64,000 nucleotides of DNA from Candidatus Kapaibacterium sp. (GCA_023957315.1 JAMLHE010000003.1:186001-250000); one strand, 5' to 3'; positions 18,716 through 27,297 are shown, counted from the stretch's first letter. Translations and numbers: made by a program. Notes: generated by a model from the sequence alone, not told the origin.

Positions 18716-20935
18716 TTAGAGAGTGTATCTTGCGCCCATGTAAATTTTTCTACCCATAATCGGTCCCCAAATCATCGAAGTATCGAAATACTGTCCGAAT
18801 GGGTCGTTTGCTGCAATAATCGGATTCGGCTGAATGAAATTGCTGAGATTTTCGCCACCGAGATAAACTTCAAACTTTCCGAAACGCTTGGTGATTTGCG
18901 AGTGGAGCATCAAGTAACCCTGAAATTCATCTGCCAGACGGTATTCTTCAGGATTGTTTGCAGTAGATGGCAATCTGCCTTTGCCGTTGTAATCGAATGT
19001 AAAATCGAAACTCCAGGATTCGTCAGGCAATGTGTATGCAAGATTCAAGAAGCTTTTAGCGAAACTTTGTAACGGCTTATCCATCAAAACACCGTTGTAG
19101 GTGCTTTTCACATCGTTAATTCTATACGCGGTTGATGCTGTAAAGCCGCTGAACGGCTCTATGATTAAGTCAATTTGGAAGCTGTTAGAGTATGATTCGC
19201 CGTCGAGATTTGAGAAATAAATTGAATTCACATCTCTATCCATATCCATAACTACTTGATTTATAAACTGTGTATGGAAATAATCTATATTAAGTGTGAA
19301 GTAAACACCGGCGAAATCAAATTCCGACGTAGTATTGAGTCCGTAATTCCATGCTTCTTCTTGCTTTAAGTCACTTTCGATAATAATATTTCGCGATGAA
19401 GCAAGGATTGCAGAATTCTCAGCATAAATATAAGATGAGCGATAACCCTTGCCGGCTGAAGCTCTGAAAACTGTACTTTCAGTTAGGTCATATTTAATGT
19501 GAAATCGTGGCGTGATAAAAGTTCCATATAAATTATGATTATCCGCTCTCAAACCTGCAGTAAATATGAAGTTTTGCAGTCCTGAATAAGAAAATTCTGT
19601 GAAAATGCCGGGAACAAGTTCATGACGATTTGTTGGGTTAAAATCTAAATTTTCATTCAAATTATCGTACTGAAAGCTCAAACCGCTTGTCAATTTGGCG
19701 TATTTTTCTTCTGCTTCGTAATCTGCAAAGCTATGGTCGAAAATGAAATTCGCATAAAATGAATTTTGTTCGCCATCATAAGTTCTTTTGCCGAAAAATG
19801 ATTTCTGGCTATGATGAGTAAATGAAACAATCGTCCCAATTGTAGAAATTGCGTCCTCGTCCAATAGAAATCCATTTTTTGAAAACACTTGGAAACGATT
19901 AGTTTTTATGTCAATGCCGTAAGCGTCCTTATTAATTCCACGCAGAAAATCCTGTTGCCCGCCTTGGCGGTCTTCGACGATAATATGAGCACCCGAAACA
20001 GATTCGAAGCCGTCGTACTGAAGTTTCCAGCGGTTCATGAAATTGAATTGCTGTACCAAAGGATGGTCTGTAAATCCGTTACCGTTGAAATCATGGTCAA
20101 AACTGCTGCTATTACCATGTAAGAACATCATTGTACTGATTTCATCGGATAACCTATAGGATGCATCAACATTGGCTTCAAATCGCCCGATTTCTTCAGC
20201 AAATACATTAAAAAACATAGGGTTATCATCTTCAGGTTTTTTGAAATCGAGATTTATTTGCCCTGTGATTGACTCGTACCCATTCACAACGGACGATGTC
20301 CCTTTTGAAATTGAAATTGATTGCATCCAGGGTCCCGGAACGTAAGACAAGCCAAATGATGTAGCCAATCCCCTTAGTGAAGGAATATTCTCGAACATCA
20401 ACTGACTGTAAATACCTTGCAAACCGAGAAGTTTAATCTGTCGGGCGCCGGTGACGGCATCTGAAAATTCGACATCTGCTGCTGCATTTGTCACAAAACT
20501 TTCAGCTAAATTACAACATGCCGCTTTTTGCAATCCTTTTTCGGAGATTTTAAAATTGCTGGAAATATCCGATTTTGAAATTGTTGCATCAGTCATCCTT
20601 CCGGTAACTGTGACTTCATCAGTAGTTGTGAATTTATCCATTACAATTTCCAGCGAACCTTCATAGTCGTGCACGTGAATTGTGTCGCTGATATATCCCA
20701 AATAGCTTACGATTAAATTGTGACCACCTTCGATTTCTTCGATCTTGAAAGCGCCCCTATCATCGGTTAAAGTGCCTACATCAGAATTCATCCATGTGAC
20801 GCGGGCTTTGCTCAAATGGATTTTTTCTTCATCCGCACCAACTCCATATACAGTACCTGTAATGAATTGTTGCGAAAAAAGATTAATATTTATAAAAAAT
20901 ATTGAAAATAAAATTAAAAAAATATGATTTCTCAT
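18716..20935 (-). CDS. TonB-dependent outer membrane receptor (possible metal uptake)
   Basis: This 739-residue protein has a signal peptide (residues 1-21) and a carboxypeptidase-regulatory-like domain (about 24-110: TGTVYGVG ... AFKIEE). A plug domain follows (about 125-230, including the GTSSVVNGYESITGQINL region), then a C-terminal beta-barrel ending KIYMGARYTL. It imports a ligand across the outer membrane using TonB energy. The upstream gene encodes a Cys-rich HYC_CC_PP-like protein on the same strand, a pairing that suggests copper or another metal, but the substrate is an inference. Confidence 0.88.
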   Translation of the reverse strand: MRNHIFLILFSIFFININLFSQQFITGTVYGVGADEEKIHLSKARVTWMNSDVGTLTDDRGAFKIEEIEGGHNLIVSYLGYISDTIHVHDYEGSLEIVMDKFTTTDEVTVTGRMTDATISKSDISSNFKISEKGLQKAACCNLAESFVTNAAADVEFSDAVTGARQIKLLGLQGIYSQLMFENIPSLRGLATSFGLSYVPGPWMQSISISKGTSSVVNGYESITGQINLDFKKPEDDNPMFFNVFAEEIGRFEANVDASYRLSDEISTMMFLHGNSSSFDHDFNGNGFTDHPLVQQFNFMNRWKLQYDGFESVSGAHIIVEDRQGGQQDFLRGINKDAYGIDIKTNRFQVFSKNGFLLDEDAISTIGTIVSFTHHSQKSFFGKRTYDGEQNSFYANFIFDHSFADYEAEEKYAKLTSGLSFQYDNLNENLDFNPTNRHELVPGIFTEFSYSGLQNFIFTAGLRADNHNLYGTFITPRFHIKYDLTESTVFRASAGKGYRSSYIYAENSAILASSRNIIIESDLKQEEAWNYGLNTTSEFDFAGVYFTLNIDYFHTQFINQVVMDMDRDVNSIYFSNLDGESYSNSFQIDLIIEPFSGFTASTAYRINDVKSTYNGVLMDKPLQSFAKSFLNLAYTLPDESWSFDFTFDYNGKGRLPSTANNPEEYRLADEFQGYLMLHSQITKRFGKFEVYLGGENLSNFIQPNPIIAANDPFGQYFDTSMIWGPIMGRKIYMGARYTL

Positions 20936-20995
20936 TGTTTTATCCTAATTAATAAAAGAAATTAATTGATTGTATTGTAAATACAAGAAAAGGAA

Positions 20996-21496
20996 TTACA
21001 ATGAGGACTTGGGGAGTTCTTCTCGCTCGAAATTAGAAAGCAGGTAAATAAATTTGATTAAATTATCTTTGAAACCTGAGTAAAGCATCTTTAGTCGCTT
21101 TTCCCAAGTTTTGATTTCGTGTTTTTCGTAAAAGTCAATAGCAAAAGTCCGAATATACTCAGTCGGATATTTAATTAAATATTTATGAACTGTGTTGCTA
21201 AGAAACTGTTCGTCTATCTGAATGACAGTAATAGTTTCTTTGCAACATTTTGCACGATTTAATTCAACCGGATAATTGACTTTTTCGTTTTCGACGCCAC
21301 AGCAATTTCCTGAATGTACGTGCGAAATTTCACATGAGGATTCATCGCTTTCACATTTACAATCAGCTTTTTCGATGATATTGATAGTAAGTTCGCCGGA
21401 CATGCCACATAAGTGCTCATGCAACGTGACTCCAACAGTGACAGTTAAGGTTGTCACCATCAAAATAACCGACATTATGTACTTTATCATCAACAT
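20996..21496 (-). CDS. small Cys-rich exported protein, HYC_CC_PP-like
   Basis: This 166-residue protein has an N-terminal membrane/signal segment (about residues 5-25) followed by a Cys/His-rich stretch. It contains HEHLCGMSG, CKCESDESSCE, HVHSGNCCG and KCCKE, about ten cysteines in the first half. The layout resembles the HYC_CC_PP family of Bacteroidota, often found next to TonB receptors. Metal binding is plausible from the Cys/His content but is not demonstrated. A good promoter lies just upstream (21535-21565), and the TonB receptor begins 60 nt downstream, so these two genes form a transcription unit separate from mazG. Confidence 0.7.
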   Translation of the reverse strand: MLMIKYIMSVILMVTTLTVTVGVTLHEHLCGMSGELTINIIEKADCKCESDESSCEISHVHSGNCCGVENEKVNYPVELNRAKCCKETITVIQIDEQFLSNTVHKYLIKYPTEYIRTFAIDFYEKHEIKTWEKRLKMLYSGFKDNLIKFIYLLSNFEREELPKSSL

Positions 21497-21534
21497 ATCT
21501 ATATAAACACTAAAAAATGCAAAAAGTTACAATA

Positions 21535-21565
21535 CAAATATAAGGAAATCTGTTTATTTATCAAA
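21535..21565 (-). promoter_or_regulatory. promoter of the Cys-rich protein/TonB receptor unit
   Basis: On the minus strand, TTTG (21562-21565), a 19-nt spacer and TATATTTG (21535-21542) match the Bacteroidota sigma-A consensus TTTG-N19-TAnnTTTG exactly. The -33 element overlaps the last codons of mazG. The leader to the ATG at 21496 would be about 30 nt. Confidence 0.6.
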
Positions 21566-22372
21566 ATTTTTCGCAGCGTTCCAAATTTCGTCCATCTCCT
21601 CCAAAGTCATATCATTGAGGTCAAGTCCACGTTCGCGAGCGATTTTTTCAATATAATAAAAGCGCTTTGTGAATTTGTTGTTCGTCAGATGCAAAGCCTG
21701 CTCTGCGACAATGCCTTCAAATCTCGCCGCATTCACCAATGCAAACAGCAAGTCGCCAAATTCTTGTTCAGCTTTTTCATTATTTCCGCTTTTCAGTTCA
21801 TGTCTGAATTCTGTGATTTCCTCGAAAACTTTTGCCCAAACGTCGTCCGGATTATCCCAATCAAAGCCCACTCGAGATGCCTTATGTTGAATTCGTTCCG
21901 CTCTTAGCAAAGCCGGAAGATTACTCGGGACGCCATCGAGTACAGATTTACGTTCTCCGCTACCGGATTCCTTCAGCTTCAGGGCTTCCCAATTTTGCAT
22001 CACTTGCTCTACCCCATCAACACTCGTGTCGCCGAAAACGTGCGGATGACGATGAATCATTTTCGCTGATATTTTTTTGATGACATCTTTTAAATCGAAT
22101 GCCTTTCTTTCCTGGGCTATCACTGCATGGAGCACGATATGTAGCAATAAATCGCCCAATTCTTTCGAAAATTCGGCATCGTCATTTTCGTAAATCGCAT
22201 CAATAGCTTCGTAAACTTCCTCAATCATTAAATGTGCAATCGAGCGGTTAGTCTGAGTGCTGTCCCAAGGGCAATCTCTGCGGAGAATTTTCACAATTTC
22301 GACAAATGCTTCAAATTGCGATATAGCATCCTCCGGGTTGGAAGGAAGCGGGATTTCTGCTTTTTTATTCAT
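21554..22372 (-). CDS. mazG: nucleoside triphosphate pyrophosphohydrolase MazG
   Basis: This 272-residue protein contains two MazG-type all-alpha NTP-PPase domains. It hydrolyses (d)NTPs to monophosphates and pyrophosphate. The N-terminal signature CPWDSTQTNRSIAHLMIEE and EEVYEAIDAI carries the ExxE metal ligands, and RHPHVFGD is the classic linker. The second domain has EEITEFRHEL and EQEFGDLLFA. The ATG at 22372 overlaps the upstream nrnA-like stop by 8 nt. A GTG at 22387 would add five residues. Confidence 0.95.
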   Translation of the reverse strand: MNKKAEIPLPSNPEDAISQFEAFVEIVKILRRDCPWDSTQTNRSIAHLMIEEVYEAIDAIYENDDAEFSKELGDLLLHIVLHAVIAQERKAFDLKDVIKKISAKMIHRHPHVFGDTSVDGVEQVMQNWEALKLKESGSGERKSVLDGVPSNLPALLRAERIQHKASRVGFDWDNPDDVWAKVFEEITEFRHELKSGNNEKAEQEFGDLLFALVNAARFEGIVAEQALHLTNNKFTKRFYYIEKIARERGLDLNDMTLEEMDEIWNAAKNFDK

Positions 22373-23399
22373 TTTCAATTCCTGCACTTTCGATTACAGA
22401 TTCTGCGAATTCAATTATTTGATTATATGCTTCATCTAAGGAAATATTTTTCACTCTTGCTCCGGCTGCGTTCAAATGCCCGCCACCACCGAAATGCGAG
22501 CTAATTTTCCGCGCTGAATACTTTCCCTTTGAGCGCATTGAAATCCTCAATTCATCGCTGCCTATTACCTCTGCTATCATCACGCCAATTTTTGTCCCAT
22601 CAATTGAAAGGGTGTGATTGACGAAATTGTCAATATCGTCGTTTGAAGCATTGGCAGAATTCAACATCTCGGCACTTATTCGCATAATTGCCAATTGTCC
22701 GCCATAATGTAGCGTGATATTTTTGAGAGCCGAACCGAGTATATGGATGGAATTAATAGAATTCGTATTATAGACTTGTTCATAAATTTCGACCGGATTC
22801 ACGTCATATTGCATAATATCTGCTACGATTTGATGAGTGCTGGCATCAGTTCTGGGGAAGCGGAAACTGCCCGTATCAGTCATAATTGCTAAGTATAGAT
22901 TTTGTGCTATGTCGCTATTCATTTCAATTTCGAGGAAATTCAAAAAGTAATAAACCAACTCACCTGTGGAAGTAGCTTCGGTATTCACTATGGACAAGTC
23001 AACATTTATATTTGCTTCGGTATGATGGTCAATCAATAGCTTATATGCTTTAGATTCGTTAAAAATCGGTGCAAGTGTTCCGAGACGTGACGAATCGTTC
23101 AAATCGGCGATTATTATCAAATCCACTTCCGATGCATCAAAGTGGTAATTTTCATGACTTTTGACAATAGAATTTCTATCGGTAAACATCAAATTATATG
23201 GTGTTGGGTCGCAATTTACGATTTCAACTTTCTTGCCAATCGCTGTCAAAGCATGGTAGAGAGCCAGCTCTGAACCTATTGCGTCGCCATCGGGGTTGCG
23301 GTGAGTCGAAATCCAAATGCGCCCTGATTTTTCTATGGCTGTGCGGGCTTGTTCGAATGCCGGATACAACAGATTTCGAACTTTTTCGGGTATATGCAA
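22365..23399 (-). CDS. DHH-family oligoribonuclease/pAp phosphatase (NrnA-like)
   Basis: This 344-residue DHH/DHHA1 phosphoesterase carries THRNPDGDAIGSELAL (metal motif I), IIADLNDSSRLG, the LIDHHTEAN DHH motif and the C-terminal SSHFGGGGHLNAAG motif of the DHHA1 domain. Family members degrade nanoRNA of 2-5 nucleotides and dephosphorylate 3'-phosphoadenosine 5'-phosphate. It is the first gene of a coupled pair with mazG, both acting on nucleotides. Divergent from the PASTA gene across 106 nt. Confidence 0.9.
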   Translation of the reverse strand: MHIPEKVRNLLYPAFEQARTAIEKSGRIWISTHRNPDGDAIGSELALYHALTAIGKKVEIVNCDPTPYNLMFTDRNSIVKSHENYHFDASEVDLIIIADLNDSSRLGTLAPIFNESKAYKLLIDHHTEANINVDLSIVNTEATSTGELVYYFLNFLEIEMNSDIAQNLYLAIMTDTGSFRFPRTDASTHQIVADIMQYDVNPVEIYEQVYNTNSINSIHILGSALKNITLHYGGQLAIMRISAEMLNSANASNDDIDNFVNHTLSIDGTKIGVMIAEVIGSDELRISMRSKGKYSARKISSHFGGGGHLNAAGARVKNISLDEAYNQIIEFAESVIESAGIENE

Positions 23400-23505
23400 T
23401 TTATCTCCAAAATTTACTTCTTAACTGAATTATTAACGTAAGTGACACGAAATATTATTAGATTTGTACTTGTAAATATTTTGAGATTTGATAGACTAAA
23501 TTGAA

Positions 23506-24321
23506 ATGAACGAGGAATTAAATAGAGAACATAAGCCATATAGCAAGTATCGCCCGAAAGACGATGACAAATTTTCCGGATTAAACATGAAGTTTGATTC
23601 CAAAAAGGCATTGCCTTATCTATATGTGACCGGGATTTTCCTTGTTTCCGTCTATCTTTTGTTGCTCATTTTTGATGCATGGCTAATGCCGGCGATGGTT
23701 CATAACCGTGACCTCGTCAAAGTGCCGGAAGTGACAGGCTCAAATTTGCGAAATGCTTCCAGCATTCTCAAGCAAAATGGATTGAACTACGCCGTTTCTA
23801 CACAACAATATAGCGAGGAATTCCCTCCTGAAACTGTAATCAAGCAGGTTCCCAATTCGTCAACTGAAGTTAAAGTCGGCAGAACCGTTTATCTGACTGT
23901 GAGCAAAGGCAAAGAGACAGTTGCCGTCCCCCATTTGATAGGGACGCACTTAAGCACGGCACGATTCGAGTTGATGAAACGCGGCTTCCAAATTGGCGAA
24001 ATCACCTATGATTTCTCGGACTACATTCCCAAAGACTCAGTCATGAAGCAAAGCAAAAATTCGGGTCAGTTGATGCCCTATGGGCAAATAATTGATTTGG
24101 TCGTCAGCAAAGGTTCGGATGCACAAAACCCCGTTCCGGTGCTTATAGGACATACTTTAGAAGAAGTCAAAGCGATTTTGGAAGAAAAAGGCTTCGTGTT
24201 GGGCGATGTTCAATACATCGGAAGCGAAACTTTCACTTCAAATACTGTCATCGGACAAAGCCCCTCACAATCCGAATTGGCACCGCTCGGAGCGAGTATT
24301 GACGTGATTGTTGCCAAGTGA
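23506..24321 (+). CDS. membrane-anchored PASTA-domain protein
   Basis: This 271-residue protein has a short cytoplasmic N-terminus rich in charged residues, one membrane helix (about residues 38-60), then three consecutive PASTA repeats (about 70-135, 136-203 and 204-271). Each repeat begins with a VP.L/VT.G pattern and ends with VSKG or VAK. PASTA domains bind peptidoglycan or muropeptides. Unlike PknB or class A PBPs there is no kinase or transpeptidase domain, so this is a stand-alone cell-wall sensor or scaffold. Its partner enzyme is not obvious in the neighbourhood. Confidence 0.85.
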   Translation: MNEELNREHKPYSKYRPKDDDKFSGLNMKFDSKKALPYLYVTGIFLVSVYLLLLIFDAWLMPAMVHNRDLVKVPEVTGSNLRNASSILKQNGLNYAVSTQQYSEEFPPETVIKQVPNSSTEVKVGRTVYLTVSKGKETVAVPHLIGTHLSTARFELMKRGFQIGEITYDFSDYIPKDSVMKQSKNSGQLMPYGQIIDLVVSKGSDAQNPVPVLIGHTLEEVKAILEEKGFVLGDVQYIGSETFTSNTVIGQSPSQSELAPLGASIDVIVAK

Positions 24322-24390
24322 TTAAACCTTTTCTGAGCTCAATTGTCTAATTTCTGTAAATGATTTTTAAATTAGACTTGGAGTATCAAT

Positions 24391-25296
24391 ATGAAACGCA
24401 TCTTAGCAATTACAGTTTTTGTAGCATTTTCATCAATTTTGTTGTTTTCGCAGAATCAAATCAATCACGACGATTTGAAAGCTGACATCCGAACTTACGC
24501 AGAACAAAACATTCACCCTCAAATGAAAATTTGGAAGAGCGAAATTGACAAAGAATTGAATAGCGAGGAATTGGCGATTTTGAATAGTGCGAGAGCAAAG
24601 GCATCAGAATTCAAGAAAGACGGGCTCGAACACATGAGAAATTTCACACCGGACAGAGGCAACAAAGGCGGCAAAAAAGGGAAAAATCATCCTATGAGAG
24701 AGCAAATGAAAGAAATGCATACTCAACTGCTACCTATAATCGAGAACCATTCTGACTTTTTCTCAAAGCTAAAAGAAGAAATTCAGCCCAAATCGGAAAA
24801 ATGGCAAAATGATATGCGTACGATGAAACGCGATTGGAAACAAGAAAACGTCGAAAAACTTGAATGTGAAAACAAGTCGGCGGACTGCCCTAAAAATGGC
24901 AAAGGAATGGGCAAACATGGCAAGGGTAACAAATTCGAGAAAAACCCGCAACATCAACTTATGAGAGTGATGCTTTGGGACGGAAGCTCATTTGAGGACG
25001 AAGCCAATCTTTTCCAAAAATCTGACCAATCTGCTGCACGATATAATGCAAATGTATTCCCCAATCCTGCAAACGATGCCATCAATCTGGAATTCAACGC
25101 ACCTACACAAGGCGTATATGAATTGACAATCAGCGACGTATCGGGTAATGTGGTATCTAAACAAAATGTCAATGTATCAAGCGCCGGCAAAATCAATCAC
25201 GTCATCACAGGAGTAAGTCTGGGCAATGGCGTATATAACTACACAATCACCACCGGCGGCATACCCGAATCCGGCAGATTTGTAATCCAGCGATAA
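24391..25296 (+). CDS. Lys/His-rich secreted protein with T9SS type A sorting domain
   Basis: This 301-residue protein has a signal peptide (about residues 1-20) and a helical, strongly basic middle region with GNKGGKKGKNHPM and GKGMGKHGKGNKF stretches. A C-terminal T9SS type A domain (about residues 223-301) starts VFPNPANDAINLEF and ends ESGRFVIQR. The helical part, with paired basic and acidic residues, faintly recalls Spy/CpxP-type periplasmic proteins, but the family is not secure. Export across the outer membrane by T9SS is expected. A strong terminator follows. Confidence 0.75.
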   Translation: MKRILAITVFVAFSSILLFSQNQINHDDLKADIRTYAEQNIHPQMKIWKSEIDKELNSEELAILNSARAKASEFKKDGLEHMRNFTPDRGNKGGKKGKNHPMREQMKEMHTQLLPIIENHSDFFSKLKEEIQPKSEKWQNDMRTMKRDWKQENVEKLECENKSADCPKNGKGMGKHGKGNKFEKNPQHQLMRVMLWDGSSFEDEANLFQKSDQSAARYNANVFPNPANDAINLEFNAPTQGVYELTISDVSGNVVSKQNVNVSSAGKINHVITGVSLGNGVYNYTITTGGIPESGRFVIQR

Positions 25297-25318
25297 AACA
25301 TAAAATTTTCCACTCTCT

Positions 25319-25357
25319 AAAAACCCTTGTCAGACTTGATTTGATAAGGGTTTTTTG
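25319..25357 (+). terminator. terminator after the Lys/His-rich T9SS gene
   Basis: AAAACCCTTGTCA pairs with TGATAAGGGTTTT with one G-T position, followed by TTTT. Confidence 0.85.
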
Positions 25358-25419
25358 TGTTTAGGAGCATTCGAGACAAAGATGCTTGGAAATTTTTTTG
25401 GGAAATAATTAACAAATAA

Positions 25420-25451
25420 TTTGGATATTAAAAAAAACTTTTTTATGTTTG
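25420..25451 (+). promoter_or_regulatory. promoter of the DUF2225-like gene
   Basis: TTTG (25420-25423), a 20-nt spacer and TATGTTTG (25444-25451) fit the Bacteroidota consensus. The leader to the ATG at 25553 would be about 95 nt. Confidence 0.5.
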
Positions 25452-25552
25452 CAAAAGCTATTCGTGATAAGTAACATAAAAAGTGAAATGTAAATTTGAA
25501 TTATCATTTGAAAGTAAGAATTGAATAATTTTTTCAATCTAAAATAAATATT

Positions 25553-26260
25553 ATGAAAAATATAATCTTTTTAACGGCTTTCATTTTAATCGTAGCATCA
25601 AACGTATTATATGGACATACTTGTTCAAAAATGGAGGTAGAATGTCCTATCGACGGGACTACGGTAGAATTCTGCGTTACTATGAGTATGACAACACATG
25701 GTAACTACTTCGATTTTCAGCAGCAAGGTGCAATCGGAATTCACTATGAGGAGTTGATAAACAGATGTCCAAAATGCAATTATTCAGGAAATTTGCAAGA
25801 TTTCGATACTACTTTCACAAAAGAGGAAAAGAACAAATTAAAGCAATTTCTCTCCAAGTATGATACATTGATAATTGACGATGCTTTAGAGTGTAAACTT
25901 GCAGGTGATATTAAAGAGTTCTTAGGAATGGCAAATGATGAAATTTCTAATTGTTTCTTAATTGGTAGTTATTTACTCAGAAAGGATTCAGAAAGAATAG
26001 ACTTTAGGAAAGAACTTCAATCAATGACAAAGGATTTTTTAATCAAAGCACTACAAAATGATGAATACAAGGATTCATCAATTATAGCATCTATAAACTA
26101 TCTAATTGCTGAAATGTATAGAAGAATTGGGAATTTTGAACAGTCTATCATTTACTATGATAAGGCTCTTACAGACCCAAACAAACAAGATTGGGTTCAG
26201 GAAGTAGCATTAAAACAAAAGGAAATGGCGATTAAAAAAGATGATGATAACGATATTTAA
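25553..26260 (+). CDS. exported DUF2225-like protein
   Basis: This 235-residue protein has a signal peptide (about residues 1-22), then a Cys-containing head: CPIDGTTVEFCV and later NRCPKCNYSGNLQDF, the paired Cys motifs of DUF2225 proteins. The C-terminal half is helical and TPR-like (NYLIAEMYRRIGNFEQSIIYYDKAL). DUF2225 proteins are usually described as cytoplasmic with zinc-ribbon-like cysteines, so the signal peptide here is notable. Function unknown. Followed by a terminator at 26361. Confidence 0.7.
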   Translation: MKNIIFLTAFILIVASNVLYGHTCSKMEVECPIDGTTVEFCVTMSMTTHGNYFDFQQQGAIGIHYEELINRCPKCNYSGNLQDFDTTFTKEEKNKLKQFLSKYDTLIIDDALECKLAGDIKEFLGMANDEISNCFLIGSYLLRKDSERIDFRKELQSMTKDFLIKALQNDEYKDSSIIASINYLIAEMYRRIGNFEQSIIYYDKALTDPNKQDWVQEVALKQKEMAIKKDDDNDI

Positions 26261-26360
26261 ATATTTTTGCTTTCATCTGTAACCCACTGCAATTGAACTT
26301 TATTAAAAATTGTAATTAGGGTTTCAAATTTTTGTTGTCAAAAGTTGAAAAGTTATTATC

Positions 26361-26392
26361 ATGCTCGGCAATCAATGTCGGGCATTTTTTTT
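26361..26392 (+). terminator. terminator downstream of the DUF2225-like gene
   Basis: ATGCTCGGC pairs with GTCGGGCAT through two G-T pairs; a run of eight T residues follows. Confidence 0.75.
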
Positions 26393-26484
26393 ACTTTTTT
26401 TCATCTCAAGTGTGACAAAACGACTTTTGGATTGTTTATACATGTATAGGAAATAAAATTTAAAATATTTTTTTGGAGAGTGTT

Positions 26485-27177
26485 ATGAAGTTATCTTACA
26501 TATTTTCGATATTTGCAGTAATTTTTCTTTTGCTGTATGCAATTCAGTCCAATAGCTATGCTCAGGACTTTACCTTAAGCTCTGCCTCTTTGACCATTGA
26601 ACTAAACAAGATTGATACACTCAGACCGGTGATTGAAAACATCTCATCCAAAAAACTTTTGATTTATGCCGTATATGTTGTAAATGATGATGCGGTAGTA
26701 GGTGCAGATTTGCATGCTTTTGAAGTCCTTGATAATTACTTTGAATTAGATAAAAAAGGGGAATCAAATTCCAAAAGAGAAATTAGAATTTTATATACAA
26801 GTTATACTCCTTTTCAAGGTGAATTCTCTTTGATTGTATTGACCTCATCAATTGAGCAACCTGAAATCAAATCAAAAATTACTATCAATATTGCTTCTGA
26901 TGTTGAAAATGATGTTCAATATGCGGATTTGAAAATCTTTCCCAATCCGGCATCGGAGTATATTGAAATAGCCGTAGATATCAACCCTACGGTTAACCGT
27001 AGGGTTGATGAAGGTTCAGAGATTCGTATCTTCAATACATTGGGTGAATGTGTAATGACCGTAGAGACACGACATGTCGTGTCTCTACCAAGAATTGATA
27101 TTTCGCATCTACCTCGCGGCATTTATTATATTAGAATTGGCACGCATACGCAGATTTTTGTCAAGTCTGAACTATGA
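26485..27177 (+). CDS. secreted protein with T9SS type A sorting domain, repeat-invaded
   Basis: This 230-residue protein has a signal peptide (hydrophobic segment about residues 5-22, then SYAQD). A beta-rich central domain of about 110 residues resembles an Ig-like/choice-of-anchor module. The C-terminal sorting domain starts KIFPNPASEYIEI and includes IRIFNTLGECVMT and LPRGIYYIRIG. I chose the ATG at 26485, preceded by GGAG, over the TTG at 26473. Two perfect palindromes (26980-27009 and 27061-27088) lie inside the sorting domain in frame, and the stop codon falls inside a third repeat. The reading frame stays open. Function unknown. Confidence 0.75.
   Translation: MKLSYIFSIFAVIFLLLYAIQSNSYAQDFTLSSASLTIELNKIDTLRPVIENISSKKLLIYAVYVVNDDAVVGADLHAFEVLDNYFELDKKGESNSKREIRILYTSYTPFQGEFSLIVLTSSIEQPEIKSKITINIASDVENDVQYADLKIFPNPASEYIEIAVDINPTVNRRVDEGSEIRIFNTLGECVMTVETRHVVSLPRIDISHLPRGIYYIRIGTHTQIFVKSEL
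26980..27009. repeat. 30-bp perfect palindrome inside a coding sequence
   Basis: The half-site ATCAACCCTACGGTT is followed directly by its reverse complement with no loop. The repeat begins at a codon boundary and adds exactly ten codons (INPTVNRRVD) to the T9SS gene. It is a second palindrome family, distinct from the one at 27061. Confidence 0.85.
27061..27088. repeat. 28-bp perfect palindrome inside a coding sequence
   Basis: The half-site GTAGAGACACGACA is followed directly by its reverse complement. It lies in frame within the sorting domain of the T9SS gene and is read as VETRHVVSL. Confidence 0.85.
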
Positions 27178-27288
27178 TTTTTTTGAAAGTCTGAACTATG
27201 ATTTTTTTGATTTGAATGATTTATATGATTACAATTTTGTTTATGTAGCCTTCTTAATCATACTAATCACATAAATCATAGTTCAGAT
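27163..27288. repeat. tandem 24-bp repeat plus hairpin element at a gene 3' end
   Basis: Two exact, adjacent 24-bp copies (27163-27186 and 27187-27210) share the core AAGTCTGAACTATGATTT. The second copy opens a hairpin: TCTGAACTATGATTT at 27190-27204 is the perfect reverse complement of 27274-27288. An inner stem TATGATTA / TAATCATA is at 27224-27231 and 27256-27263. The first copy supplies the last codons and the TGA stop of the upstream T9SS gene. It looks like a small mobile or foldback repeat with no coding capacity. Confidence 0.75.
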
Positions 27289-27297
27289 TATTCCACA

